DNA from: Calothrix sp. NIES-3974
GTDB lineage: Bacteria > Cyanobacteriota > Cyanobacteriia > Cyanobacteriales > Nostocaceae
NCBI RefSeq assembly: GCF_002368395.1
Contig: NZ_AP018254.1
Span: forward strand, 5,084,001 to 5,148,000
Length of the DNA stretch: 64,000 bases
Reading direction: 5' to 3'
In this document: piece after piece, positions 26,982 through 36,754 of the stretch
Layout of the letters: each line of letters opens with the position of its first letter
How positions within the stretch are numbered: position 1 is the first letter of the stretch
Program-made: the position numbers and the translations under genes
Notes under the pieces: generated by a model
The model's input: only the letters and a program-made list of their open reading frames with translations
Databases searched by the model: none
What the model was told of the DNA's origin: nothing

Positions 26982-27023
26982 TCCAAAATCCAAAATCTAA
27001 AATCTAAAATCCAAAATCCAAAA
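26982..27023. repeat. Heptanucleotide repeat TCCAAAA x6
   Basis: Six consecutive heptamers (TCCAAAA or TCTAAAA), ending 25 bp before the ATG of the hetC-like gene. It is an STRR-type repeat typical of filamentous cyanobacteria. Shorter arrays lie at 33029-33049 before the hetP-like gene and at 57131-57158 before the rpiA stop. Confidence 0.9.
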
Positions 27024-27048
27024 TCAAATCCAGGGTATAGGAGTAGTG

Positions 27049-30000
27049 ATGCTAGAAATTTCCTCAACCCAAAACACTACCAAGGTTGCAACAGATAGTA
27101 GTATTAACACCCAAAAACTACTCATCGAAACCCTTGCAACCAGTTTTCCCCATCTTGATAATCAGATACAGCAATTCAGTCAAAATTGGACGATGATACA
27201 GGTACGTCTAGGGGATGAAATTTTTAGCTTGTCTTCCTCTGGAAATATATCTCAACAAAATCTGTATCTAGTTTGTCAGGGACGGGTACGGTTACTGGGA
27301 ATAGATCCCAAAACCCAGAAAGAAGTGTGTACAGCAGTTTTAGAACCAGGAGACAACTTTGGTGGAGATAGGTTGATTAATGAAAATGCGATCGCCTATC
27401 GAGGGGTTGCAGCTAGTGCTAGCATCATCGGGGTACTTCCCCTATCGACCTTCACCAACTGGTGGGAAAAAATACCCTCGCTGCAAACTTCATTCACCAC
27501 AACGGTAGAGGAAAGACAAAAGCTGATTTTCCTCAAAACTCGAACCGAACTCAAAACCTATTCTAGTCATCTGCTCAAACAAGTCGCACAACACATCCAT
27601 GTCATCTCGGTTCCAGCTGGTGAAACCCTTGAGACGGTGACAAATTCCCAACCCGGTCAATACTGGTTATGTCAAGGGACAGTCATCACTACTCCCGAAC
27701 CCAACCAGGTTAAATCCCTCCACCCAGGTGAAAGTTGGATTTATCCCTCTACCACCCCATCCCCCCTGAAAGCAGAAACAGACCTACGCATATATTACCT
27801 GCCAAAGGAAAATCAGGATTTACTTCACCATGATTCCCCTCACCGTCCCTTAGTCAAACCACCACCAATTCCTACCACTTCCCAGACAGACTCCCAACAA
27901 CCCCAAAAGCAAACCCCCACCCTAGCAACACCAGAATCCAACGTCATTCAGTTTCCCCGTCCCCAAAAACGTAGACAACGCTGGTTGCAAGCAAATCAAC
28001 CCTTTGTCCGTCAACAAAGCGTCACCGACTGTGGTGCTGCTTGTTTAGCCATGATTTGTCAATACTGGGGTAAGCGCTTCAGTATTAATATGTTGCGAAA
28101 TGTTGCCGAAGTTGGACGTTCCGGTGCATCTTTAAAGAGTTTAGCAGCAGCAGGTGAAAAAATTGGCTTTCAAACCCGTCCAGTACGAGCAAGTTTAGGA
28201 CGTTTAATCGGTGAAAACCCTTGGATTGCCCATTGGCAAGGCGACCACTATATTGTAGTGTATCAAATTCGCGGCCAACGGATTACGGTTGCCGACCCAG
28301 CCATTGGTAGACGTGTTCTCACAGTTGCGGAATTTCAAACGGGATGGACTGGTTATGCATTACTGTTACATCCCACAGCAGCACTGCAACAAATTCCGAA
28401 TTCCCAACCTTCCTTAAATCGGGTTTGGAGTGCATTCTTACCCTATCGGGGTTTGGTGACACCAATTTTATTAGTATCGGTATTGATGCAAATTTTTGGG
28501 TTAGTCACACCCCTATTTACCCAGATAATTCTTGACCAAGTAGTTGTCCATAAAGCCCTAGTTTCCTTGCATGTTTTTGCCATTGGTTTATTACTGTTTA
28601 GTGTGTGGCGAATTGGATTACAAGGGGTGCGACAATACCTGCTAGATTACTTTTCTAATCGGGCTGATTTAACATTAGTCAGTGGATTTATTGCCCATGC
28701 TTTAAACCTACCCTTGCAATTTTTTGCAGTGCGTCATGTTGGTGATATTGTCACCAGGGTACAGGAGAATCACAAGATTCAAATGTTTATTACTCGCCAA
28801 GCTTTAACCACCGGATTAGATGCAGTGATGGCGGTAGTATATGTGGGGTTAATGGCTTATTATAACTGGTCTTTAACCCTGTTGGTATTGGCAATTTTGC
28901 CACCTATTATTATTTTAACAGTATTTGCTAGTCCGGTGCTGCGGAAAATTTCGCGAGAGATTTTTCATGAATCAGCCCAGCAAAACTCCGATTTAGTCGA
29001 GATGTTGACGGGAATTTCCACCGTCAAAATGGCAGCAGCAGAGCGAGAATTACGTTGGCGTTGGGAAGACCATTTAACAAGTATGTTTAATGCCCAATTT
29101 AAAGGGCAAAAAATGGCGAATAATCTGCAAATTATCAGTGGGTTAATTAACTCTTTAGGGAGCGTTGGTTTATTGTGGTATGGAGCCAATTTAGTTATCC
29201 ATGACCAATTGAGTATCGGTCAATTTGTGGCCTTTAATATGTTAATTGGTAACGTCATCAATCCCGTTTTAGCCCTAGTCGGATTATGGGACGAGTTGCA
29301 AGAGGTATTAGTATCCGTAGAAAGACTTGAGGATGTATTTTCAGCTAAAGCCGAAGAAGGTATAGATAACCCCCTACTGATTCTGCCACCAATACGCGGT
29401 GAAGTCGAATTTGAAAACGTCAACTTCCGTTACAGTAGCGATGATCAGCGCTATACCCTACAAAATATCTCCTTTTGCGCTCATCCCGGTCAAACTATAG
29501 CCATTGTCGGACGGAGCGGTTCTGGGAAAAGTACCCTGATCAATCTGCTCCAGGGTTTATACCATCCCAGTAGCGGTAGAATCCTGATTGATGGTCACGA
29601 TATTCGTCATGTTTCCCCCCAATCATTGCGTCAACAATTAGGGGTAGTTCCCCAGGAATGTTTTTTGTTTTCAGGGACAATTTTGGAAAATATTACCATC
29701 TATCGTCCGGAATATAGCCTGGAAGAGGTAATTAAAACCGCTAAACTTGCTGAAGCTAACACATTCATTCAAAATCTCCCCCTAGGATACAACACCAAAG
29801 TAGGAGAACGGGGTTCATCCCTATCGGGAGGACAACGACAACGGATTGCGATCGCCCGTGCATTACTGGCAAATCCCTCGATTCTGATCCTCGATGAAGC
29901 AACCAGTTCCCTGGATACGGAATCAGAACGCAGATTTCAGGAAAACCTGCAAATGATTTGTCGCGATCGCACTACCTTTATTATCGCCCATCGTCTTTCA

Positions 30001-30129
30001 ACTGTACGCAATGCTGATTATATTTTAGTGTTAGACCGAGGTCTAATTGTGGAACGGGGAAATCACGAAGATTTAATTAATCTTCGTGGTCTTTATTATC
30101 ATCTTGCTCAACAACAGTTGGATTTGTAA
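27049..30129 (+). CDS. hetC: HetC-like exporter: cNMP-binding, C39 peptidase, ABC membrane and ATPase domains
   Basis: A 1026-aa inner-membrane exporter. Residues about 30-160 resemble a cyclic-nucleotide-binding domain; about 310-440 form a C39 peptidase; about 470-740 form the ABC transmembrane domain; about 780-1020 form the ATPase. The C39 catalytic cysteine is present at about C328 (SVTDCGAACLAM), with HYIVVY and VADPAIG as the histidine and aspartate regions, so leader-peptide cleavage is plausible. Walker A is GRSGSGKST (about 821) and the signature LSGGQRQR (about 925). The domain order and length match Anabaena HetC, an exporter needed for heterocyst differentiation, and a HetP-like gene lies downstream. 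The ATG at 27049 is 5 bp after AGGAG. A general T1SS role remains possible. Confidence 0.72.
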   Translation: MLEISSTQNTTKVATDSSINTQKLLIETLATSFPHLDNQIQQFSQNWTMIQVRLGDEIFSLSSSGNISQQNLYLVCQGRVRLLGIDPKTQKEVCTAVLEPGDNFGGDRLINENAIAYRGVAASASIIGVLPLSTFTNWWEKIPSLQTSFTTTVEERQKLIFLKTRTELKTYSSHLLKQVAQHIHVISVPAGETLETVTNSQPGQYWLCQGTVITTPEPNQVKSLHPGESWIYPSTTPSPLKAETDLRIYYLPKENQDLLHHDSPHRPLVKPPPIPTTSQTDSQQPQKQTPTLATPESNVIQFPRPQKRRQRWLQANQPFVRQQSVTDCGAACLAMICQYWGKRFSINMLRNVAEVGRSGASLKSLAAAGEKIGFQTRPVRASLGRLIGENPWIAHWQGDHYIVVYQIRGQRITVADPAIGRRVLTVAEFQTGWTGYALLLHPTAALQQIPNSQPSLNRVWSAFLPYRGLVTPILLVSVLMQIFGLVTPLFTQIILDQVVVHKALVSLHVFAIGLLLFSVWRIGLQGVRQYLLDYFSNRADLTLVSGFIAHALNLPLQFFAVRHVGDIVTRVQENHKIQMFITRQALTTGLDAVMAVVYVGLMAYYNWSLTLLVLAILPPIIILTVFASPVLRKISREIFHESAQQNSDLVEMLTGISTVKMAAAERELRWRWEDHLTSMFNAQFKGQKMANNLQIISGLINSLGSVGLLWYGANLVIHDQLSIGQFVAFNMLIGNVINPVLALVGLWDELQEVLVSVERLEDVFSAKAEEGIDNPLLILPPIRGEVEFENVNFRYSSDDQRYTLQNISFCAHPGQTIAIVGRSGSGKSTLINLLQGLYHPSSGRILIDGHDIRHVSPQSLRQQLGVVPQECFLFSGTILENITIYRPEYSLEEVIKTAKLAEANTFIQNLPLGYNTKVGERGSSLSGGQRQRIAIARALLANPSILILDEATSSLDTESERRFQENLQMICRDRTTFIIAHRLSTVRNADYILVLDRGLIVERGNHEDLINLRGLYYHLAQQQLDL

Positions 30130-31153
30130 TTGAGAAGGAGACAGGAGATTTGAAGTATCTGAGTTTGTTTATGAATTATGACTATTTACATTGTTGCGTA
30201 GAGATGTAGAAATACTACATTGACTATATTTGGTGAATTGGTATTATTCAATCACAAAAATCTGCCAAATTGGCATAGATGTATGGTATAAAATTTAGGT
30301 TTATTGTATACTATGTATAGGTGAATACAGCAAACAAAAAAAATTAAAATCACAGTCATGATGAATTTTATCCGACACCGATTTTCAATCATGACTTTGT
30401 AGAAGCCGAAGTAAATTTGATAGCTTTTGATGGTAATTGCAGAAAGAAGCGCAGATTTTTCATCAAGATGAGGCAGTAATTATTATCAAATTTAGTCGCT
30501 GAGTTGAATTTGATAGACGATGAATTAGCGCATTGTTACTCTTTGATTTTCAATACAGAGTGTTGACTTATACAAATTTAATATGAAGACGCATAGAAAG
30601 AACCCCACCCTAACCCTCCCCGTAATCGGGGAGGGGACTAGATTTCTCCCTCTCCGTAGGGTGAAGGAGTGGGTTCAAATTATGTACAACTTTACATTAA
30701 ATTGGTATTAAGTAAGTAGGTGTAAATTATTATTTGCTTATAGTTACGCTTTAGCGCTACAGGTGCAGCCTTTTCCTTGAGTAGCGCAAATAGGAGTCAA
30801 ATAAGGAGATTCTACTTTTCTGGAAATATTACTCTTTACTTCTACGGAGAAAATTAAGTTATTCCGTCAATCAATATCCACTGATAATAACAAATTTTCA
30901 TCTTCTATAATCCTCCAATTTTCATCAATATATCAGGTTATAAACCTTTGATTTGATGATAACAATATACTCTCATCAAGAGTCATAAAATCAAATATTT
31001 CATAGTCTGTATATATCCGCCCTTTCATGGGAGACTACAGCCAAAATATGAGGGAAACCTAGACTCCAGTGAACATGAAAAATATTAAATCTCCCAATAT
31101 TCTAATCCCTCTTTTTCCTTCAAATCCACTTACTAAAAACCCAATTTACAGCC
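30130..31153. other. 1-kb spacer between exporter and adaptor genes
   Basis: No gene with recognisable features is present, including no obvious double-glycine leader peptide. At 30594-30711 is the uninterrupted dispersed repeat that matches the IS4-split copy at the window start; its centre (GTAATCGGGGAGGGG...CCCTCTCCGTAGGG) is a fold-back. The spacer is too long for tight operon coupling, so the adaptor probably has its own promoter. Confidence 0.5.
30594..30711. repeat. Intact copy of the dispersed repeat split by IS4 at 35-1605
   Basis: Bases 30594-30627 equal window positions 1-34, and 30660-30711 match 1611-1662 with about two differences. The 32 bases between them (30628-30659) are absent from the split copy. 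Confidence 0.9.
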
Positions 31154-32857
31154 ATGACAATTATTATTAAATCCCTAATTGACGATGAAATATTATCCCC
31201 GGAAGAATCAACCATCTTACATTTAGATTCAGCCCCTCCTTTCCGGAATCATCCAATTATTACATCCTCCTGCCAACCCACTTTAGAACCAACTCCAGAA
31301 ATAGACACCCATAAATTTGCACAAATATACGGCGGTGCAGTCACCTCCATTGCTCCACCCAACCCTGCAAAACAACACACAGAATCCGTGCGAGAACCGC
31401 CAAGCCTTACACCAACAGGGAATTGGTCAACATCCTTACAAACTACATTAGACCGTCCACCCGCATCCCTACCCCAACAAATACTAATTGGTGGCATCAC
31501 TTTTGTAGTCGCATTTGCTACCTGGGCAACCCTTGGTTCCCTCGATGAAGTTGGTAAAGCCTCCGGTATCCTCATACCCGAAGGAGAAACCTACAAAATT
31601 AATCCCGTCATCAACGGCAAAATCACCCAGATTTATGTCCAAGAAGGACAAACAGTCAAAGCCGGTCAAATTATCGCCGAAATAGACGATCGCGCCACCT
31701 TTACCGAAATACAGCGCTTACAACAGGAGCAAAACACCCTCCAAACCGAACTCATCCAAACCAACGCCTTAATCGACAAAACCCAACTGGAAGCTCAAAC
31801 ACAAAACGCGATCGCCAGATCCGAACAACTAGCCCATCAACAAACCATCAACGCAGCCAAAGCTAGACTACAAGCCAGTCGGGAAATTTTAACCCAGCTC
31901 CGCAACCAACAAACCGCCAACCTCCACCGTCAAACCCAACTCCAACCGCTCCTGGAAAAATCCCGACAACTCCTGCAACAAAGACAAAAAGAAATCGCCA
32001 TCTACCAAGAACGGGTTGAAAACCTACGTCCCCTATTAGAACAGGGAGCCATCTCCAAAGAAGCCTTTATCCAGGTAGAACAAGCAGTCAGAGACCGGGA
32101 ACTGGCGATCGCCAAATCCCAACTAGAAGAAACACCAATGGTACGCGATCGCCTATTTGAAGCCGAGCAAACCAGCGCCCAAATTACCCGGACAATTACC
32201 CAAAACCAAGGTGAAATTGCCCAAACGGAACGGGAAATCTACAGCCTTCAAGCGACCCTATCCCAAAAACAAGCTCAAGCCGTCACCATCCAAGTTCAAG
32301 CCCAACAAAAACTTCAACAACTCAAAATCCAGCGCACCCAAATCATGGGTAAAATTCGCGACAACCAAAAACAGCAAGAGCAACTCAAAACCCAAATTCA
32401 ACACCATAAACTCACAGCTCCTGTTGATGGAGTCATCCTCGCACTGAACGTCCGCAACCCCGGAGAAGTCGTTCAACCCGGACAAACAATCGCCCAAATT
32501 GCTCCCCCCACCGCACCACTCATCCTCCAGGCAATTCTACCCAACCGGGAAGCCGGATTTGTCCAACCCGGAGACCCAGCACAACTCAAATTTGACGCTT
32601 TCCCCTACCAAGACTACGGTATCATTCCTGGCAAAGTCATCTCCATCTCCCCCGACGCTAAACTCGACGAACGTCTCGGTGCAGTCTACCGCGTCGAAAT
32701 CGAAATAAACCAAAACCACATTTCCACCAACAACAAACCCATCAAACTCAAACCCGGACAAACAGCCACAGCCGAAATCATCACCCGTCATCGCCGTATC
32801 ATCGATGTCATCCTTGACCCCATCCGACAAATTCAAAACAGCAGTATTAATTTGTAA
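31154..32857 (+). CDS. HlyD-family periplasmic adaptor of a type I secretion system
   Basis: A membrane-fusion protein of 567 aa that would connect the inner-membrane ABC exporter with an outer-membrane TolC-like channel. A long cytoplasmic N-terminal region (about residues 1-108) precedes one transmembrane helix, ILIGGITFVVAFATWATLG. Then come the first half of the barrel-sandwich domain (NPVINGKITQIYVQEGQTVK), a long coiled-coil hairpin (about 180-420) and the second half (APVDGVILALNVRNPGEVV). The N-terminal extension is longer than in classical HlyD. The position 1 kb downstream of the C39 exporter, same strand, makes the two likely partners. No TolC gene is in the window. Confidence 0.9.
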   Translation: MTIIIKSLIDDEILSPEESTILHLDSAPPFRNHPIITSSCQPTLEPTPEIDTHKFAQIYGGAVTSIAPPNPAKQHTESVREPPSLTPTGNWSTSLQTTLDRPPASLPQQILIGGITFVVAFATWATLGSLDEVGKASGILIPEGETYKINPVINGKITQIYVQEGQTVKAGQIIAEIDDRATFTEIQRLQQEQNTLQTELIQTNALIDKTQLEAQTQNAIARSEQLAHQQTINAAKARLQASREILTQLRNQQTANLHRQTQLQPLLEKSRQLLQQRQKEIAIYQERVENLRPLLEQGAISKEAFIQVEQAVRDRELAIAKSQLEETPMVRDRLFEAEQTSAQITRTITQNQGEIAQTEREIYSLQATLSQKQAQAVTIQVQAQQKLQQLKIQRTQIMGKIRDNQKQQEQLKTQIQHHKLTAPVDGVILALNVRNPGEVVQPGQTIAQIAPPTAPLILQAILPNREAGFVQPGDPAQLKFDAFPYQDYGIIPGKVISISPDAKLDERLGAVYRVEIEINQNHISTNNKPIKLKPGQTATAEIITRHRRIIDVILDPIRQIQNSSINL

Positions 32858-32900
32858 TTCGTAATAGCCTGCGGCAACGCTTCGCGTACGTAATTTTTAA
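32851..32900. repeat. Short dispersed repeat overlapping the HlyD stop
   Basis: The inverted counterpart of 8511-8550: TAATAGCCTGCGGCAACGC followed by TTCGCGTACGTAATT. It begins within the last codons of the HlyD gene and provides its stop region, so its insertion may have trimmed or replaced the original C-terminus by a few residues. Confidence 0.7.
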
Positions 32901-33028
32901 TACTGCTACTTGGTGTGCAAGATACGTAATTCACCAAGCTAGATGTGGCAATGATTTCCTCGATTCTATCTGTTGCCTCATTTTCGAGAATTGGTGTAAA
33001 CACCTAAAGGGTCATCTCCTTCTTTCAA

Positions 33029-33049
33029 TCTAAAATCCAAAATCCAAAA
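33029..33049. repeat. Heptanucleotide repeat TCCAAAA x3
   Basis: TCTAAAA followed by two TCCAAAA units, 7 bp before the ATG of the hetP-like gene, at the place where a Shine-Dalgarno would normally lie. The same repeat is in front of the hetC-like gene. Confidence 0.85.
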
Positions 33050-33056
33050 TTCAACC

Positions 33057-33320
33057 ATGAACACTAACATTCCCACAACCAAACAACGCATCGACAGAAC
33101 CATGAAACCCGAACAATTCAATCAGGTCGTCGAAGCAATTGGAGCCGGGAGATACTCCTGGGCATGTTTATTAATACTACGGTTTGCCGGATATAATCCC
33201 CTACACTATATCCCCTACCGCACCTACAGCCGTCTTATTCGTGAAAATCGCCAAGCCAGCGAGTCCACAAATCAAACATCCCAAGAAGTATCACAAATCA
33301 CAGCATCCAAGTATAATTAA
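33057..33320 (+). CDS. HetP-family heterocyst commitment protein
   Basis: A soluble protein of 87 aa. The central block PEQFNQVVEAI-GAGRYSWACLLILRFAG and NPLHYIPYRTYSRLIREN match, from memory, the conserved core of Anabaena HetP and its paralogues, which control commitment to heterocyst formation. The length is closer to the short paralogues of the Asl1930 kind than to HetP itself, because the long C-terminal tail is absent. In Anabaena hetP directly follows hetC; here it lies downstream of the HetC-like exporter with the HlyD gene in between. The start ATG 33057 has no clear Shine-Dalgarno and is preceded by heptamer repeats; M16 is an alternative. Confidence 0.8.
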   Translation: MNTNIPTTKQRIDRTMKPEQFNQVVEAIGAGRYSWACLLILRFAGYNPLHYIPYRTYSRLIRENRQASESTNQTSQEVSQITASKYN

Positions 33321-33631
33321 CTAGCCAGCAGCAAAATCCGTTTATTATTTTTATTTATGAACTACTACAAGTCGGCGGAAATACGCCTACCATTTCCCTT
33401 GCTCCCATGCTCCGCGTAAGAGTCCAAGGGTGGGAGGCTCCACCTTCATTCAATAGGTGACCACGCAGAGCATAGTCACCAAATAATTGGTCTGAATATT
33501 TCCGCCAACCTGTACTATTACTCCACCACATTAATTTTGATGGGTGAGGACGATATATTTAGTTCCGCTTTATACTTTTTGCAGAGCTAAAGCCACTACT
33601 ACAAACCACTCATTTTTCGGTTTTTCAAGTA
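33321..33631. other. Repeat-rich spacer between convergent hetP-like and RTX genes
   Basis: No gene. GGCGGAAATACGCCTACCA near 33374 and TGAATATTTCCGCC near 33492 form a loose fold-back around a segment with the phrases CATGCTCCGCGTAAGAG and GACCACGCAGAGCATAG. A GTAGTAGC-type dispersed repeat follows at about 33530-33606. Confidence 0.45.
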
Positions 33632-36600
33632 CTAAAATTCCTGGAAATTACCGCTAATACTCAAGTAACTTTGCAAATTACTGAAATTCATATTACTAAC
33701 AATTGCTAAATCCTGATTTGTACCTTGATGAAAAATAACAGTATTTGCACCTTGCTGTCTAAATCCCAAGGAAACCAACTTTAAACCCCCTGCAGAACCT
33801 AACACATCACCCTCACTCATCTTGAAATCTCGAATTGTGTCTATTCCCCCATTATCAGCAATTACAAAAGTATCCTTACCCGAACCACCCCACAATTCAT
33901 CATCACCCTCACCACCGAAGAGAATATCATTATTCCCATCACCGTAGAGTTTATCGTTACCCAAACCGCCATAGAGGATATCATCCCCATCACCACCGGA
34001 AATAATATCGTTAAAGGTAAAATTATTGGCTAGATTCAAAGCATAAGCAGGTATTACTGGTAAATCACCATAGATAGTGTCATTGCCTTTACCACCAAAA
34101 AGTCGGTCATCACCAAACCCCCCATAGATGATATCATTTCCATCGGAACCACTAATACGGTCATGACCATCAGTTCCCATGCGGATACCATTTGCAACTG
34201 TAGAAATAGTATTTGTCCCAGCACTATTAATGGTAATCGTAAATATTTGTGGTTCTGAAACTCGATTCAGACCCTCACCGCTTTCCTCAACAGTTGCTCG
34301 AAGTTGAATTGTTTTGCTACCAGTTCCAGCGATATTGCTAGCAATAGTATAACTCAAGTCACCATTATTATTAATACTGATTAAAGGCTTTAAATCTCCA
34401 TCTTTAGCAAAAAAATTGCTATCTGAAGGATTAATTAATTCAACTTTATACTCCTGTATATTATCCGATTCATTCACTCCCGGATTAAAATTACCAGCCC
34501 AACCAACAATGGTTTTTGTTCCCGAACCCACCCGAATGCTTTGATTTCCACCAATAGTAAAAGTGGGTGCATCATTCACCGGATTAACGGTGATCGCTAA
34601 GGTTTTATTTATGGGATCAAAACCATCATTTACACTAATATTTAATGTGTCATTGCCATAAAAATCAGGATTTCCCAAATAAGTCAAACCAGCTATATGT
34701 GCTAGGGTTTTATTGATTTGACTTAAAGTACCCGTAAGTGTGACATTACCTGTACCATTGTTCAGAATATTATCTGCAACAACACCACCAGTAACACTCT
34801 GATTAACTGTTAATCTTCCCTGGAAAACAGATAATACCACCGAAATTTGACTATTTTCCGCATCTACATCATCAATCCGCAAATTAGAGATTACCACAGA
34901 TGTATCTTCATCAACCGAAATACTGGGAAGTGTAGTATTTGCAGTGAAATTAACTTGCTTAATTTGAAAATTAGTTTGTGCAGAAGGAGTATTATCTCCA
35001 AAGAAAATATTATTAGCTCGACGATAGGGATTTTCAGCTTCTGGAAATTTATTAAAAGCAGTGTAGTTGCGAAGTTTACCGCTGAGGATAATATTACCAT
35101 CCGCAAACAGGGTATAGGTTTCACCCTTAATCATCAGGTCATAATTCACTTCATTTTTCGTGTTGAAAGATGTAAACTCTGCTTGAGTAAACAGGGTACG
35201 GAAGTTACTAGCAGGTGCATCATCTGGTTCTAAACTAGGGTTACTTTGACTAGTACTATCTTCCTGTGCAAAAATTCTATCTTCCCAAAAACCCAGTTCA
35301 ATTGCTTTTGTATTATCACTACTTACAACTAAAATACTAAAACCCGCTCGATCATCTTTCCCGTCATTATTTTTGTTTGCAGTGGGAGTATTATGGGACT
35401 CTGCTAAAACTTTAGCCGTGAAGCTGACAATATAACCCTCTGCATGATTTAAAGTTTGAGTAATGTTGGCAAAACCACCTTGAAGAGCTGGATTAGTAGT
35501 TGTATTTAAAGTCACACCTTCTGTACTATCATTTCTGACAACACCAGGAGTAGCATTATAAATCCAACCTTTAGAGTTAGGAACAATACCATTTGGTAGA
35601 GTATCCGTAGATGCATTGTAGAGAACTTTTGTCACCCCTAGAATAGGAGTATCATTAATTCTAGAAACTTGAATTGTTTTTGTAACTGGTGTACTTACTC
35701 CCGTACTACCATCATAGAGAAGAAACTCAACTGTTCGATCCGTTATTTGCGGGTTTTCCGAAACATTTCCATAGGTAATATTTCTTAATAAAGCTTGTAC
35801 TGCTTCCGGTGTAGCGTTTTCATTCAAACTAACTACTAAACTTTCAGTCCCGATACCACCGCGAAAGTGACCGATCCGATTACTACCATAGTAAACCTCC
35901 CTCCCATCCAAACGAATCAGATTTGCTCCCACTCCCTGATTCCGAATACCCAAACGGTCATCATTACTCCCACCACTAATCAAACGTACTGTAAGATGAC
36001 CATAATTGAAATTAGGTGAATCGCTATCTGTGACAATCGCATCGCTGTTGAGAATGATATGTTGACTTTTTTCAGCATAGGAAAGTACCTCATCACCCAA
36101 TAAAGTCACTATTGGGGGGTTGTTATCAACAAGAGTGTAGGTAAGTTTAAAATCATCAATACCGAAACTATCCCGATTTCCGCTAACTGTACTTGAAGAA
36201 AGCGCAGAAATGCGGATCTGAACTTGTTCTGATTGGTTGTTGATATTAGTACCAAAGTTGGCAAAATTTAAGGTTGAAGAACCAAATGCACCCGGATCTG
36301 GGTAGGTACCAAGAATATTAAAGCTACCGGAATTACCAACTCGATAATCAATTGTCCACATCGTAGACCGAGGTTGAACACTTAGCATCTGAGCTTTAAA
36401 AGACAACTCAAAGTTTTGTAAACCAAGTGTATTGTCAATCGTCAAAACAAAAGATGCACCAGGGTCTCCAAAACTACCTGTCTGACGGATACCTAATGCT
36501 CTATCTGTTGCTGAATTTTGACTCGTAGGTGTTGCATTTGATTGAAGACCAGTATCATTTGCAGCAAAATTTTTGAAATTACCTCCTGAATCACCCCAAG

Positions 36601-36754
36601 CGGTAGGTGTAGTCGTCAAATTAGCGGAAGTACCTACAGTTGATGTAGTAGCACCTGTATAGACTAACCATCCAAATGGTAAACCGGAGCCAAGACTATC
36701 AAAATTTTCGTAGTATTCTGTGCTGTTGATATTTAATGTAATTTTGTTTGACAT
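33632..36754 (-). CDS. Large RTX (hemolysin-type calcium-binding repeat) secreted protein
   Basis: A predicted extracellular protein of 1040 aa with no Sec signal, as expected for a type I secretion substrate. Residues about 1-215 look like a beta-sandwich lectin or carbohydrate-binding region. About 216-370 form a cadherin-like repeat (NPPIVTLLGDEVLSY...RINDTP). About 375-600 form a second jelly-roll region. About 610-740 contain another cadherin/VCBS-type domain (PVNDAPTFTIGGNQS). About 860-970 carry the RTX nonapeptides (GSDGNDIIYGG, GGKGNDTIYGD, GGDGDDILYGG, GGEGDDELWGG) that fold on binding calcium outside the cell. The final 50 residues would hold the secretion signal. It lies convergent to the exporter-adaptor genes and is a candidate substrate of that machinery. 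Confidence 0.85.
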   Translation of the reverse strand: MSNKITLNINSTEYYENFDSLGSGLPFGWLVYTGATTSTVGTSANLTTTPTAWGDSGGNFKNFAANDTGLQSNATPTSQNSATDRALGIRQTGSFGDPGASFVLTIDNTLGLQNFELSFKAQMLSVQPRSTMWTIDYRVGNSGSFNILGTYPDPGAFGSSTLNFANFGTNINNQSEQVQIRISALSSSTVSGNRDSFGIDDFKLTYTLVDNNPPIVTLLGDEVLSYAEKSQHIILNSDAIVTDSDSPNFNYGHLTVRLISGGSNDDRLGIRNQGVGANLIRLDGREVYYGSNRIGHFRGGIGTESLVVSLNENATPEAVQALLRNITYGNVSENPQITDRTVEFLLYDGSTGVSTPVTKTIQVSRINDTPILGVTKVLYNASTDTLPNGIVPNSKGWIYNATPGVVRNDSTEGVTLNTTTNPALQGGFANITQTLNHAEGYIVSFTAKVLAESHNTPTANKNNDGKDDRAGFSILVVSSDNTKAIELGFWEDRIFAQEDSTSQSNPSLEPDDAPASNFRTLFTQAEFTSFNTKNEVNYDLMIKGETYTLFADGNIILSGKLRNYTAFNKFPEAENPYRRANNIFFGDNTPSAQTNFQIKQVNFTANTTLPSISVDEDTSVVISNLRIDDVDAENSQISVVLSVFQGRLTVNQSVTGGVVADNILNNGTGNVTLTGTLSQINKTLAHIAGLTYLGNPDFYGNDTLNISVNDGFDPINKTLAITVNPVNDAPTFTIGGNQSIRVGSGTKTIVGWAGNFNPGVNESDNIQEYKVELINPSDSNFFAKDGDLKPLISINNNGDLSYTIASNIAGTGSKTIQLRATVEESGEGLNRVSEPQIFTITINSAGTNTISTVANGIRMGTDGHDRISGSDGNDIIYGGFGDDRLFGGKGNDTIYGDLPVIPAYALNLANNFTFNDIISGGDGDDILYGGLGNDKLYGDGNNDILFGGEGDDELWGGSGKDTFVIADNGGIDTIRDFKMSEGDVLGSAGGLKLVSLGFRQQGANTVIFHQGTNQDLAIVSNMNFSNLQSYLSISGNFQEF

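Noticed and set aside
26375-27048. Search for an NtcA-type site before the hetC-like gene
   Set aside because: No GTA-N8-TAC with a proper -10 region could be found by eye; near matches had wrong spacing.
30130-31153. Search for a double-glycine leader peptide gene as exporter substrate
   Set aside because: Only very short frames without a GG or GA leader were seen.
34847-35233. 128-codon frame on the plus strand
   Set aside because: Antisense to the RTX gene, whose domains and repeats are continuous; no family.
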